From NCBI GenBank assembly GCA_018262505.1, contig JAGSYV010000048.1:1-43882 (forward strand): a DNA stretch of 43,882 nt. Reading direction: 5' to 3'. Below, in pieces: positions 26,370 to 35,552 of this stretch. The notes under the pieces are model-generated. The model was not told the DNA's origin. It was given only the letters and a program-made list of their open reading frames with translations, and did not search any database. The position numbers were made by a program, and so were the translations under genes. This DNA is from Pseudomonadota bacterium (GTDB lineage Bacteria; Pseudomonadota; Alphaproteobacteria; Rhizobiales; Pleomorphomonadaceae). Position 1 is the first letter of the stretch; each line of letters begins with the position of its first letter.

Positions 26370-27314
26370 TTATTGGAAACCGCTTTCAGGCTGAGCAATT
26401 TCAGGAGACGATGATGCCTTGGCCGCGCCAAGCGGCTGGAAGTGTCGCCGTTGCCGGCGGAACGTCTCGACCAGAAAGCGGCGACAAGCGGCAATGGCGG
26501 CAATCGACGTCGCGCCAGGGTGGCCGACCAGCCAATAGGTACGAGAGAAAGTCACCTCGGGAAGAATGCGAACGAGCCCCGCCGCGTCGACCGCCATGAA
26601 ATCGTGCAGCACACCAATACCGGCTCCGGCGCAAATCGCCTCGAATTGGCTGGTCGCGCCGGCGCAGCGGTACAGCCGTTTCGAATAGGCCTGCAGGGTC
26701 GCCGCATAGTCGAGCGCCGACGAGTAGGTGTAGTCGTCGATGCCGGTGACGAGGCGGTGGCCAGCGAGGTCATCGAGGCTTACCGGCTGCCCGTGGTTGG
26801 CGACATAGCCCTCCGCCGCGTAGACGCCGAGCGTGTAGTCGACCAGCCGCGTGGCAACGAGGCGACCGGTCGTCGGACGCGACAGCTCGATGACGAGATC
26901 GGCTTCCCGTCGCGATACTGAGAATTTGACCGGCAGCGGCACCAACTCCACCGTGATGCCCGGATGCTGTTCTGCGAACAACCCTAATTCGCGCGCTAGA
27001 AAGCTGTTGCCGAGACCATCGGGCGCGCCAACGCGGACGGTGCCGGAGATCTCCATTTCCTTTGAGGAGACCGCCGCCAAGGCGGCGCGCGTCTCGATCT
27101 CGATGCGCTCAGCCAATGGAATCAAACGTTCGCCTGCTTCGGTCAGCACGCAGCCCGATGGCCGTCGCTCGAACAGAGCCGCGCCGAGTTCGGCTTCCAA
27201 CGCATCGAGACGGCGCGCCACCGTCGTATGGTTGACACCGAGCCGACGGGCGGCGGCCGAAAGCTGGCCACCACGGGCCACGGCCAGAAATACGCGGAAG
27301 TGATCCCAGTCCAT
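26370..27314 (-). CDS. LysR-family regulator divergent from mmsA
   Basis: A 314-residue DNA-binding regulator with the [23 protein letters not shown] followed by [30 protein letters not shown], and a LysR effector domain. The HTH resembles the GcvA-distant group that opens with WDHFR. It is divergent from mmsA across a 119-bp gap, so it probably controls mmsA. It is 117 bp upstream of cysE in the same direction. The effector is unknown. Confidence 0.92.
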   Translation of the reverse strand: MDWDHFRVFLAVARGGQLSAAARRLGVNHTTVARRLDALEAELGAALFERRPSGCVLTEAGERLIPLAERIEIETRAALAAVSSKEMEISGTVRVGAPDGLGNSFLARELGLFAEQHPGITVELVPLPVKFSVSRREADLVIELSRPTTGRLVATRLVDYTLGVYAAEGYVANHGQPVSLDDLAGHRLVTGIDDYTYSSALDYAATLQAYSKRLYRCAGATSQFEAICAGAGIGVLHDFMAVDAAGLVRILPEVTFSRTYWLVGHPGATSIAAIAACRRFLVETFRRQRRHFQPLGAAKASSSPEIAQPESGFQ

Positions 27315-27354
27315 GTCTTCACATTAATGCACAATGGTTTCCCGTGCCAGCATA

Positions 27355-27365
27355 TTGCCGCGCAA
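27355..27365. promoter_or_regulatory. Candidate LysR-binding dyad in the LysR-mmsA gap
   Basis: A short interrupted dyad TTGC-CGC-GCAA sits in the middle of the 119-bp divergent gap, where a LysR regulator usually binds. It is short and rests on position. Confidence 0.25.
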
Positions 27366-27433
27366 CACGCGTTGGTGTTTCATCATCTCAAGCGCGTATC
27401 GAGCATCGCATCAACCAGAGGAAAATAAGTGAA

Positions 27434-28933
27434 ATGACGACAACCATCGGACACTTCATCGACGGGCAACGCGTATCTCCCAGTTCGGATCGCTCAGCCC
27501 CGGTTTTCAATCCGGCAACGGGCGCTGAAACAGGGCGTGTCGCGCTGGCCAGCGAGGCGGAAGTACGCACGGCCATCAAGGCCGCCAAGGCGGCTCAGCC
27601 ACGCTGGGCGGCAACCACACCCTTGCGTCGCGCCCGCATCCTCAACCGTTTCCTTGGCATTCTCGAACAGCGTGTCGACGAACTCGCCGCCGTGATCACC
27701 GCCGAGCACGGCAAGGTGCTGAGCGACGCGCGCGGTGAGATCCAGCGCGGCATCGAGGTGGTGGAATTCGCCATCGCCGCGCCGGAGCTGCTGAAGGGCG
27801 AGTTTTCGGAAAACGTCGGCACCGGTGTCGACAGCCACTCGCTGCGCCAGCCGCTCGGCGTCGTCGCCGGCATCACGCCATTCAACTTTCCGGTCATGGT
27901 GCCAATGTGGATGTTCCCGGTGGCGCTCGCCTGCGGCAACGCTTTCATCCTGAAGCCATCGGAGCGCTGCCCCAGCGCCTCGCTGTTGATCGCCGATTGG
28001 CTGACCGAAGCCGGCCTGCCCAAGGGCATCTTCCAGGTGGTGCATGGCGACAAGGTCGCCGTCGACGCGCTGCTTCACGATCGCGACGTTGCCGCTATCA
28101 GCTTCGTCGGCTCGACGCCGGTCGCCCGCTACATCTACGAGACAGCAACGAAGAACGGCAAGCGCTGCCAGGCGCTCGGCGGCGCCAAGAACCATATGGT
28201 GATCATGCCCGACGCCGACCTCGACCTGGCGGCCGACGCCCTGATGGGTGCCGCCTATGGCTCGGCCGGCGAGCGCTGCATGGCCATTTCCATCGCCCTG
28301 CCGATCGGCAAGGGCACCGCCGACGCCCTGGTGCAAAAGCTGACGGAACGGGCGCAGAAGCTCGTCATCGGTGCCGGCACCGACAAGGCGTCGGAGATGG
28401 GCCCGCTGGTGTCGAAGCCGCATCTTGAAAAGGTGCGCGGTTATATCGGCAGCGGCGTTGAAGAAGGCGCGACGCTGGTGCTCGACGGCCGTGGTTTCGT
28501 CAGTCCCGGTAGCGAAAGCGGCTACTTCATCGGCGCCTCCCTGTTCGACAACGTGACGACTGAGATGAAGATCTATCGCGAAGAGATCTTCGGACCGGTG
28601 CTCGGTATCGTCCGCGTTGACGACTTCAATACCGCCGTCCGTCTCATCAACGAGCACGAGTTCGGCAACGGCGCCGCCATCTTCACGCGCGACGGCGACA
28701 GCGCGCGCGAATTCACCAGCCACATCCAGGCCGGCATGGTCGGCGTCAATGTGCCGATCCCGGTGCCGATGGCCTTCCACTCCTTTGGCGGCTGGAAGGC
28801 GTCGCTGTTCGGCGATCACCACATGCATGGCTCGGAAGGCGTGCGCTTCTACACCCGCCTCAAGACGGTGACGAGCCGCTGGCCGACCGGCGTCCGCGCC
28901 GGCGCCGACTTCATCATGCCGACCATGGAATGA
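27434..28933 (+). CDS. mmsA: Methylmalonate-semialdehyde dehydrogenase (CoA-acylating)
   Basis: A 499-residue cytosolic aldehyde dehydrogenase that oxidises methylmalonate semialdehyde (and malonate semialdehyde) to propionyl-CoA (or acetyl-CoA) with NAD and CoA, as in valine and myo-inositol breakdown. The catalytic cysteine is Cys282 in [11 protein letters not shown]. The usual ALDH general-base Glu is replaced by Asn253 in [15 protein letters not shown], typical of CoA-acylating MMSDH. The NAD motif is [15 protein letters not shown]. The start at 27434 ([12 protein letters not shown]) has GAGG upstream. It is divergent from a LysR gene. No iol or other valine genes are near. Confidence 0.95.
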   Translation: MTTTIGHFIDGQRVSPSSDRSAPVFNPATGAETGRVALASEAEVRTAIKAAKAAQPRWAATTPLRRARILNRFLGILEQRVDELAAVITAEHGKVLSDARGEIQRGIEVVEFAIAAPELLKGEFSENVGTGVDSHSLRQPLGVVAGITPFNFPVMVPMWMFPVALACGNAFILKPSERCPSASLLIADWLTEAGLPKGIFQVVHGDKVAVDALLHDRDVAAISFVGSTPVARYIYETATKNGKRCQALGGAKNHMVIMPDADLDLAADALMGAAYGSAGERCMAISIALPIGKGTADALVQKLTERAQKLVIGAGTDKASEMGPLVSKPHLEKVRGYIGSGVEEGATLVLDGRGFVSPGSESGYFIGASLFDNVTTEMKIYREEIFGPVLGIVRVDDFNTAVRLINEHEFGNGAAIFTRDGDSAREFTSHIQAGMVGVNVPIPVPMAFHSFGGWKASLFGDHHMHGSEGVRFYTRLKTVTSRWPTGVRAGADFIMPTME

Positions 28934-29542
28934 TCAGAATGGAGTGAGCGGGGCGGCCGGGAGCCGCCCTTCCCTGCCGGGCAGTCGGGCGAGAAAGTTG
29001 GCGAGCAGCCGATAGCCGCCTTCGGTCAGCACGCTTTCGGGATGAAACTGCACGCCAAAGGTCGGATGCTCCGTATGCTCGACGGCCATGACGTCGCCGC
29101 CCTCGGTGCGCGCCGTCACACGGAGCGGCGTGTCTTTGGTCACCTCAACGGCTAGCGAATGATAACGGCCAACCTGTAGCGGATTTGGCAGCCCAGCAAA
29201 CAGGCCGCTTCCATCATGAACAATCCTGGAGGATCGACCGTGCATCGGTTCCCGTGCTTGAACGATGTGCGCGCCAAAGGCGGCACCGATGCATTGGTGG
29301 CCGAGGCAGATGCCGAGGATTGGCAGGCGGCCTGACAGCGTGCGCACCGCTTCGGTGGAAACGCCCGCTTCGCCAGGTCCACAAGGACCAGGGCTGATGA
29401 CCAGGGCTTCGGCACCGATCGTTGCAAGGCCTGACACGTCGACCGCGTCGTTGCGCAACACCTTCACCTCCTCGCCGAGTTCAACGAGATAGCGGGCGAC
29501 GTTGCCGACGAAGCTGTCGTAATTGTCAAGAACAACGATCAT
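28934..29542 (-). CDS. pabA: Aminodeoxychorismate synthase glutaminase component (PabA/TrpG family)
   Basis: A 202-residue class I glutamine amidotransferase that supplies ammonia to PabB for p-aminobenzoate (folate) synthesis. The triad is Cys79 in GICLGHQ and His167/Glu169 in QFHPES. MIVVLDNYDSF and VISPGPCGPGEAG are typical of PabA/TrpG. It overlaps pabB by ATGA (29539-29542). The stop abuts the mmsA stop with no gap. Anthranilate synthase TrpG is the alternative; the PabB partner decides for PabA, though such subunits can serve both. Confidence 0.9.
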   Translation of the reverse strand: MIVVLDNYDSFVGNVARYLVELGEEVKVLRNDAVDVSGLATIGAEALVISPGPCGPGEAGVSTEAVRTLSGRLPILGICLGHQCIGAAFGAHIVQAREPMHGRSSRIVHDGSGLFAGLPNPLQVGRYHSLAVEVTKDTPLRVTARTEGGDVMAVEHTEHPTFGVQFHPESVLTEGGYRLLANFLARLPGREGRLPAAPLTPF

Positions 29543-30954
29543 GCCGACCTCCGGAAAGCGTCAAGCAATCGCCCCGCCTTCAGCTCGGCCTCGTCGAATT
29601 CGGCCGCCGGATCGGACAAGAGTGTGATGCCGCCGCCAGCACCAAGCGACGCCCTGTTACCGTTAAGTGTTGCCGTGCGGATGGCGATGTTGAAATCGGC
29701 CGAGCCGTCAAACCCGAGATAGCCAATCGCCCCGCAGTAGACGTCGCGCGGCACCTTCTCCAGTTCGGCAATGATCTCCATGGCCCGGATCTTTGGCGCG
29801 CCGGTGATCGAGCCACCGGGGAAGACGGCGCCAAGCGCGTCCATCGCCGTCCTGCCATCGGCGAGTTCACCCGTCACGGTCGATACGAGATGATGCAGGG
29901 AAGCATAGGTTTCGACCGCGCAGAGGCTGGGCACCTTCACCGTATGCGGTTTGCAGACCGCCGAAAGATCGGAACGCAGGAGATCGACGATCATCACGTT
30001 CTCCGCTCGGTCCTTCTCCGAAGCGGCGAGCTCCGCCGCGTGAGCGGCGTCCTCAGCCTGGTCGGCGGCGCGCGGCGCCGTGCCCTTGATCGGTCGCGCT
30101 TCTACATGACGGCCCCGCACCTCGATCAGCCGCTCCGGCGAGGAGGAGGCAATCTGCACGTCGCCATGATCGAGAAAGGCGGCAAAGGGAGCCGGGTTGG
30201 CAGCCCGCAGCGTCCGATAAAAGCCCCACGCATCAAAGCCGGCCGGCAGATCAACTTCGATCCGACGGGTAATGTTGGCCTGGAAGATGTCGCCAGCGAG
30301 AATGTAGTCTCGGGTCCGTGCCACGGCCGCCTCGTAATCGGCACGATCGAAATTGGCCCTGAACGCAGGAGCAGTGAGGCCGGCAAACGGCACCTCGGGG
30401 GGCACCGGTCCTTCGATCAGCGCCATAAACCGCTCAGCCCGTTGCCGTGCCCTCCTCTCCCGCTTGTTTGGCTCGGATTCCGGCCAGCCGGTGGAGATGA
30501 GGTGAGCCCTGTTATCGATGAGATCGCAGGCGACGACGACGTCGTAGAAATGCATCTCCAGTTCGGCAATGCCGTCCGTCGGCGCCGGCGTTAACGGCAA
30601 GCGTTCGAGCAGGCGGCCGAACTCGTAGGCGACATGGCCGATGGCACCGCCCTGAAACGGCGGCAATCCAGCGACTGGCTCTTGCCGATAAAGCGCCAGA
30701 CGGCGCGCAAGCTCTGCCAGCGCCCGACGGCCAGGCGACCGAGGATCAGCCGGTTGCGGCACAATTTCTTCGTCGTTCCAGAACATCCGCCCGCCGACAA
30801 CGCGGAGTGTCGCGAAAGGATCGGCGGCGAGAAAGGCATGGCGACTGAAAACCGAACCGGCGAGCGCGCTATCGAGAAAGGCAAAATGCCTCAGCGGGCG
30901 AAACCGTGCCGCTACTGTCATCGGATCGGAACAGTCGAAGGCAGTGACGATCAT
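29539..30954 (-). CDS. pabB: Aminodeoxychorismate synthase component I
   Basis: A 471-residue chorismate-using enzyme that makes 4-amino-4-deoxychorismate with PabA. The chorismate-binding domain holds SPERLIEV, then PIKGTAPR with Lys290. Lys in PIKGT marks aminodeoxychorismate synthase (anthranilate synthase has PIAGT). DLLRSDLS, FPGGSITGAPKIRAMEII and CGAIGYLGFDGSADFNIAIR follow. The start at 30954 has no strong ribosome site, and a second ATG lies 11 codons in. It is first in a pabB-pabA operon. pabC, which would finish PABA synthesis, is not in the window. Confidence 0.94.
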   Translation of the reverse strand: MIVTAFDCSDPMTVAARFRPLRHFAFLDSALAGSVFSRHAFLAADPFATLRVVGGRMFWNDEEIVPQPADPRSPGRRALAELARRLALYRQEPVAGLPPFQGGAIGHVAYEFGRLLERLPLTPAPTDGIAELEMHFYDVVVACDLIDNRAHLISTGWPESEPNKRERRARQRAERFMALIEGPVPPEVPFAGLTAPAFRANFDRADYEAAVARTRDYILAGDIFQANITRRIEVDLPAGFDAWGFYRTLRAANPAPFAAFLDHGDVQIASSSPERLIEVRGRHVEARPIKGTAPRAADQAEDAAHAAELAASEKDRAENVMIVDLLRSDLSAVCKPHTVKVPSLCAVETYASLHHLVSTVTGELADGRTAMDALGAVFPGGSITGAPKIRAMEIIAELEKVPRDVYCGAIGYLGFDGSADFNIAIRTATLNGNRASLGAGGGITLLSDPAAEFDEAELKAGRLLDAFRRSA

Positions 30955-31091
30955 CTAGCATCCGCGCCCCAAGGCAAAGGATCGGTACGGTATAACGCTT
31001 ATTACAAGCATCTGAAACCATTTATGATTTGCATTCTCAGCATTTCCTCATAACGCTCGACAGCCTAGACTTTGGACGTATAACAGCCGCC

Positions 31092-31865
31092 ATGCCAGCT
31101 CGTCGCTTCCTCGCTCCCACCGCCGTCTTTGCCGCCGTCGCCATGATCTGGTGGTTGGCCGGTCGGGCGGGATGGACCAATGCCTATCTGCTGCCGGCGC
31201 CTTCGGCAGTGGTGGCCGCTCTTTCCGATCTGGCGGTCTCGGGCATCCTTCTAAAGCACACACTGATCAGCCTCCAGCGTGTGCTGCTCGGCTTCGCGCT
31301 GTCAGTGGCGCTGGCGCTGCCACTTGCCGTGCTGATGTCGGCGAGCCGGCTGGCCCGCGTCGTACTCGATCCGCTGCTCGAATTCATCCGACAAGTACCG
31401 CCGCTCGCCTTGATTCCGCTGCTGATCCTCTGGCTCGGCATTGGTGAGGCGCAGAAGCTCGGCATCATCGTGCTCGCCTCGTTCTTCCCGGTATTCCTCG
31501 GCTTTCGCGGCGGCATTGCCGGCGTCGATCCGAAGCTGATCGAGGTCGGCCGCGTCGCCGGCCTCACGCGCCGCGAGATCCTGACACGCATCGTATTGCC
31601 GTCGGCGCTGCCGGAACTGGTGGTGGGGCTTCGCATCAGTCTCGGCTACAGCTGGCGAGCGCTGGTCGGCGCCGAGCTGATCGCCTCGTCGGCCGGCCTC
31701 GGCTACATGATCATCGACGCCGAAAACCTCGCCCGCACCGATATTGTACTGGCCGGCATCCTGGTCATCGGCGCCATCGGCCTCCTGTCCGACCTCGTGC
31801 TCCGCCTCGCCGTCAGCCGTGCCTTCCCTTGGCTCTCCGCCGATCTGGAGGCCACCCATGCTTGA
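31092..31865 (+). CDS. ABC transporter permease, NitT/TauT (SsuC) type
   Basis: A 257-residue inner-membrane subunit of the binding-protein-dependent BPD_transp_1 family with about six membrane segments. The EAA-like loop reads EVGRVAGLTRREILTRIVLPSALPELVVGLRI. IRQVPPLALIPLLILWLGIGEAQKL is typical of sulfonate/nitrate permeases. The start at 31092 (MPARRFLAP) is chosen because residues before it are unlike the family. It overlaps the ATPase gene by 8 bp. The substrate may be a sulfonate, nitrile, pyrimidine or pterin-like compound; sequence alone does not decide. Confidence 0.88.
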   Translation: MPARRFLAPTAVFAAVAMIWWLAGRAGWTNAYLLPAPSAVVAALSDLAVSGILLKHTLISLQRVLLGFALSVALALPLAVLMSASRLARVVLDPLLEFIRQVPPLALIPLLILWLGIGEAQKLGIIVLASFFPVFLGFRGGIAGVDPKLIEVGRVAGLTRREILTRIVLPSALPELVVGLRISLGYSWRALVGAELIASSAGLGYMIIDAENLARTDIVLAGILVIGAIGLLSDLVLRLAVSRAFPWLSADLEATHA

Positions 31866-32613
31866 GCTGATCGACGCAAGCCGCCATTACGACGTCGCCG
31901 GTCGTGCCGTCCGCGCTCTCGACGGCGTTAGAGAGCTCTTTCCTGCCGGCTCGATCACCACCGTCGTCGGCCGTTCTGGCTGCGGCAAGACCACCCTGCT
32001 CCGTCTCCTCGCTGGCCTCACCGAGCCCAGTTCGGGCGAGGTCCGACGCGCGCCATCCCACAGCGTCGGCATCGTCTTTCAGGAGGCGCGGCTGATGCCC
32101 TGGCTTGACGTCGCCGCCAACGTTGCCTTTCCGCTGAAGGGCCGGCTCAGCGACGTCGACATTGCCGCCCGTGTCGATGAGGCACTGACGCTGGTCGGCC
32201 TCGCGGAAGCACGGCGCGCCCTGCCCGTCCAGCTTTCCGGCGGCATGGCGCAGCGCGTTGCCATCGCCCGCGCCCTGGCACAGCAGCCCGACATTCTGCT
32301 TCTCGACGAGCCCTTCTCCGCCCTCGACGCCTTCACCCGCCGCAGCCTGCAACGCGTCCTGATCGACATCTGGAGCGCGCGCCGCCCCACCGTGGTCCTC
32401 GTCACCCATGACGTCGAAGAGGCCGTGTTGCTCAGCGAAAGTGTGGTCGAGATGGAAGCCGGCCGCGTCGTCGGCCGCGTCACCGTCGACCTGCCATTTC
32501 CCCGCGAGGCAACCGATCCGGCGGTGGTCGACCATCGCCGCAGCATCCTTGCCCGCCTCGTCGGCGGCACCGATCCGGTCACCCAAACAATCCATTCAAG
32601 GAGGAAACAATGA
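31858..32613 (+). CDS. ABC transporter ATP-binding protein, NitT/TauT (SsuB) type
   Basis: A 251-residue cytosolic ATPase with Walker A GRSGCGKTT, Q-loop VFQEARLMPWLDVAANV, signature LSGGMAQRVAIARAL, Walker B ILLLDEPFSALD and H-loop VTHDVEEAV. The QEARLMPW segment is characteristic of SsuB/TauB/NrtD. Starts inside the permease end and overlaps the binding-protein gene by ATGA, so all three subunits are coupled. Confidence 0.93.
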   Translation: MLELIDASRHYDVAGRAVRALDGVRELFPAGSITTVVGRSGCGKTTLLRLLAGLTEPSSGEVRRAPSHSVGIVFQEARLMPWLDVAANVAFPLKGRLSDVDIAARVDEALTLVGLAEARRALPVQLSGGMAQRVAIARALAQQPDILLLDEPFSALDAFTRRSLQRVLIDIWSARRPTVVLVTHDVEEAVLLSESVVEMEAGRVVGRVTVDLPFPREATDPAVVDHRRSILARLVGGTDPVTQTIHSRRKQ

Positions 32614-33572
32614 AGCCGTTCATCCGCCTCGCGCTCGCTACCGCGTGCGTCGCCAGTACTTTGTCGCCAGCGTTCGCTGCCGATCCCGGGACGCTGCGCG
32701 TCACCTATGTCACGGCACCGTTCAACGTGCCGTCGATCGTCGAGAAGCACGAGGGCATTCTGGAGGCCGACTTCGGCGCCAAGGGCATCAAGATCGAACA
32801 GCCGGAAATCACCTCCGGCGCCAAGCAGACCGAAGCCATCGCCGCCGATGCCATCGACATCGCGTCGGTGCTGGGCGGAGCCTCGGCCATCCTCGCCAAG
32901 GCTAATGGTGTCGATGTCAGGATCATCGCCGTCTACTCGCGCTCGCCCAAGGCCTTCGCGCTGATGACCCGCGCCGATGGTCCGGCGACGCTCGCCGATC
33001 TCAAGGGCAAGAAGATCGCCGGCCCCAAGGGAACGACGCTGCATCAGCTCCTGGCCGCAGCCCTCGCCTCCACCGGCCTCACCATCAATGACGTCGACTA
33101 CATCAACATGGATCTGCCGACCGCCCGCGCCGCCCTGCTCTCCGGCCAGATCGACGTGGCGACGCTGGCCGGCAACAACGCCATCGCCGTCGAGAAGGCC
33201 GGCGGCAAGACGCTCGCCACTGGCGAGGGCTTCATCCATCCGACCACGGTGATCGCCGCGTCCGGCAAGTTCATCGACGCCCATCCCGACCTCGTCGAGG
33301 CCTATCTCGCCACCCATCGCAAGTCGCTCGACTTCCTGGCCACCAAGCCCGACGAAGCTCTGAAGATCGCCGCGGACGAGCAGAAGATCTCCGTTGAGGA
33401 CGCCAAGGCCCAGCTGCCGCTCTATGATTTTACGCCGACGCTGACCGCCGCCGATATTGCCAATCTCCAGGCCGACCAGACCTTCATGGTCGACAACGGC
33501 ATGCTGCCGAAGGATCGGACGATCGACATCCGCAAGGACCTCGTGGCGCCAATCGCCTTCTTGGCGAAGTAA
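32610..33572 (+). CDS. ABC transporter substrate-binding protein, NMT1/SsuA-like
   Basis: A 320-residue exported binding protein. The signal peptide spans residues 1-23 (ending SPAFAAD). The NMT1/PBP-II features are FNVPSIVEKHEGILEADFG, then ITSGAKQTEAIAADAIDIAS, LKGKKIAGPKGTTLHQLL and a DLPTARAALLSGQIDVA segment where the bound ligand is gripped. GGAGG precedes the ATG. It is last in the operon and lies upstream of the FMN riboswitch. Family members bind sulfonates, nitrate, thiamine precursors and, in some cases, flavins. Confidence 0.88.
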   Translation: MKPFIRLALATACVASTLSPAFAADPGTLRVTYVTAPFNVPSIVEKHEGILEADFGAKGIKIEQPEITSGAKQTEAIAADAIDIASVLGGASAILAKANGVDVRIIAVYSRSPKAFALMTRADGPATLADLKGKKIAGPKGTTLHQLLAAALASTGLTINDVDYINMDLPTARAALLSGQIDVATLAGNNAIAVEKAGGKTLATGEGFIHPTTVIAASGKFIDAHPDLVEAYLATHRKSLDFLATKPDEALKIAADEQKISVEDAKAQLPLYDFTPTLTAADIANLQADQTFMVDNGMLPKDRTIDIRKDLVAPIAFLAK

Positions 33573-33688
33573 CGCAGCAACGCGCGCCGAACACGATCGC
33601 GTGCACGGCGTGCTGCGTAAATAATCCGATCTTGCAGGACGGGATCGTCCTGCCTATGCTTTCAGATGCCGCCTTTCATGGCGGTGAA
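33573..33688 (+). other. Gap between the ABC operon and the FMN riboswitch, with a hairpin
   Basis: No gene. An 8-bp hairpin GCAGGACG-GGAT-CGTCCTGC at 33634-33653, followed by CTATGCTTTC, may end the ABC transcript, though its U-tract is weak. The rest should hold the promoter of the riboflavin operon. Confidence 0.5.
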
Positions 33689-33834
<146 letters not shown>

Positions 33835-33844
33835 GCTGACGCCA

Positions 33845-33876
33845 CACGTGCGTCCTCCTGTGCGGAGGCGTGCGTG
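33845..33876 (+). terminator. Expression-platform hairpin of the FMN riboswitch
   Basis: A strong hairpin of about 13 bp, with one bulge and two G-U pairs, joins CACGTGCGTCCTCC and GGAGGCGTGCGTG around TGTGC. The following GTGTTT is only a weak U-tract. It lies 10 bp after the aptamer and 54 bp before the ribD start. It could terminate transcription or alternate with another pairing; the mechanism is not clear from the sequence. Confidence 0.5.
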
Positions 33877-33929
33877 CTTGGGTGTTTGCTCACGCCCCCA
33901 GTGCGTTCGATCGATGGATCGAGGACCGC

Positions 33930-34937
33930 ATGGGCGCTTTAAACGACCTGACTAGCTCTTCTCTACCCGCAAACGTCATTGCCGATGCTTTTGCGCGCGC
34001 AATTGCCGCTGCGACCGATTATGCTGGTGCCACCTCTCCCAATCCTCCGGTCGGTTGCACTCTGCTTGACGTAGCGGGCAACGTTCTCGCCGTCGAGGCG
34101 CATCGCAAGGCCGGCGATCTCCACGCCGAGGCGCGCGCCATCGCCGCCTGCCGGGCGGCCGGCACTGTCGAAAGCATCCACACGGTCGTTGTCACGCTGG
34201 AGCCTTGCAACCACCACGGCCGGACCCCGCCTTGTGCCGAGGCGATCCTGGCGACGCCGGCCCGCGAAGTGTGGATCGCCGAGACCGATCCAAATCCACG
34301 CGTCGACGGTGGCGGAGCGGCTCGTCTGGCAGCCGCCGGTCTCTCTGTCCGTTTCCTCTCAGAACTTGACCATCCGGATAGAGCGCGTCTCGCCTCCGAG
34401 GCCGAGCGTCTCATCGCCCCATTCGCCAAGTGGGTAACCACCGGCCTTCCCTTCGTCACCATCAAGCAGGCGCTCGATGAGACGGGATCGATGATCCCGC
34501 CGGCCGGCCAGCGCACCTTCACCTCCGAGACCTCCCTGACGCTCGCTCACCGCATTCGTCGGCGCGCCGATGCCATCCTCACTGGCAACGGCACCATCCT
34601 GGCCGACAATCCGGAGTTTACCGTCCGCCGTATCCCCGACCATCCGGGCAAGAGCCGGATTCTCGCAATCCTCGACCGCAGTGGCCGCGTCCCGTCCGAC
34701 TATCTCACCGAGGCGACCAGACGCGGCCTGCGGCCGATGCTGTTCGCCGACCTCGACGAGGCGCTCGCCCGTCTCGGCACGGAAGGGGTCCATGAGGTGC
34801 TGGTCGAGGCAGGCCCAAGGCTGACTGCCGCCATCCTCGCGACCAACCTCTGGGACGAGCACGTCGCCATCAGAAAACTCGGAACCGGCGTCCCCGACCA
34901 CATCACCATTTCAAGAAACCACAACAAGAAAGGCTGA
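33930..34937 (+). CDS. ribD: Riboflavin biosynthesis deaminase/reductase RibD
   Basis: A bifunctional 335-residue enzyme for the second and third steps after GTP ring opening. The N-terminal deaminase (about 1-145) has the Zn motifs HAEARAI and EPCNHHGRTPPC. The C-terminal reductase begins VTIKQALDETGSM and includes ADAILTGNGTILADNPEFTVR and VLVEAGPRL. The length is a little short, mainly in the reductase. The start at 33930 follows GAGGA; an earlier in-frame start would overlap the riboswitch hairpin. First gene of the riboflavin operon. Confidence 0.93.
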   Translation: MGALNDLTSSSLPANVIADAFARAIAAATDYAGATSPNPPVGCTLLDVAGNVLAVEAHRKAGDLHAEARAIAACRAAGTVESIHTVVVTLEPCNHHGRTPPCAEAILATPAREVWIAETDPNPRVDGGGAARLAAAGLSVRFLSELDHPDRARLASEAERLIAPFAKWVTTGLPFVTIKQALDETGSMIPPAGQRTFTSETSLTLAHRIRRRADAILTGNGTILADNPEFTVRRIPDHPGKSRILAILDRSGRVPSDYLTEATRRGLRPMLFADLDEALARLGTEGVHEVLVEAGPRLTAAILATNLWDEHVAIRKLGTGVPDHITISRNHNKKG

Positions 34938-34943
34938 ATACCC

Positions 34944-35552
34944 ATGTTTTCCGGCATCATTGCCCGGACCGTCGCGGTCCGAACGGCCGAAGCCACCGGC
35001 GGCTCGCTGGTGTGCGTCATTCCCACCGGTTGGTCCGATCTCGAACTCGGCGAGAGCATCGCCGTCAACGGCGTTTGCCTCACCGTGACAGAGATGGATG
35101 AGGCCGGCACGGCCCGCTTCTTCCTATCGCCGGAAACGCTGGCCCGCTCCAACCTCGGCCGCCTCGCGACCGGTTCAGTCGTCAACCTTGAGCGCTCGGT
35201 GGCGCTTGCCGATCGCCTGTCCGGCCACATGGTGCAAGGCCACGTCGACGGCAAGGCGACACTCATCGCGGTAACGCCCGATAGCGATGCCCGTCGCCTC
35301 GAGTTCGATCTACCCGCCGCGCTCGCCCGTTACTGCGTCGAAAAGGGCTCGATCTCGCTGAACGGCATCAGCCTCACCATCAACACCATCGAACCGAAAC
35401 CGGATGGTGCCCACATCGGCATCACCATCATCCCGCACACCTGGGACAACACCAACCTGTCGGCCGCCGCTCTCGGCGACGAGATCAATGTCGAGGTCGA
35501 CGTCATCGCCAAATATGTGGAGGCCCTATGCAAGCCCTATCTCGCGCACTGA
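34944..35552 (+). CDS. ribE: Riboflavin synthase alpha subunit
   Basis: Dismutates two lumazines to riboflavin and the pyrimidinedione. The 202-residue product has the duplicated barrel: MFSGII at the start, ESIAVNGVCLTVTEM in the first repeat and GSISLNGISLTINTIE in the second, plus SGHMVQGHVDGKA. It begins 6 bp after ribD and overlaps ribBA by 25 bp, so the genes are coupled. Called ribC in some nomenclatures. Confidence 0.95.
   Translation: MFSGIIARTVAVRTAEATGGSLVCVIPTGWSDLELGESIAVNGVCLTVTEMDEAGTARFFLSPETLARSNLGRLATGSVVNLERSVALADRLSGHMVQGHVDGKATLIAVTPDSDARRLEFDLPAALARYCVEKGSISLNGISLTINTIEPKPDGAHIGITIIPHTWDNTNLSAAALGDEINVEVDVIAKYVEALCKPYLAH

Noticed and set aside
32079-33317. Minus-strand open frame of 412 codons
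   Set aside because: It is antisense to the ABC ATPase and binding-protein genes, which are complete and coupled on the plus strand.
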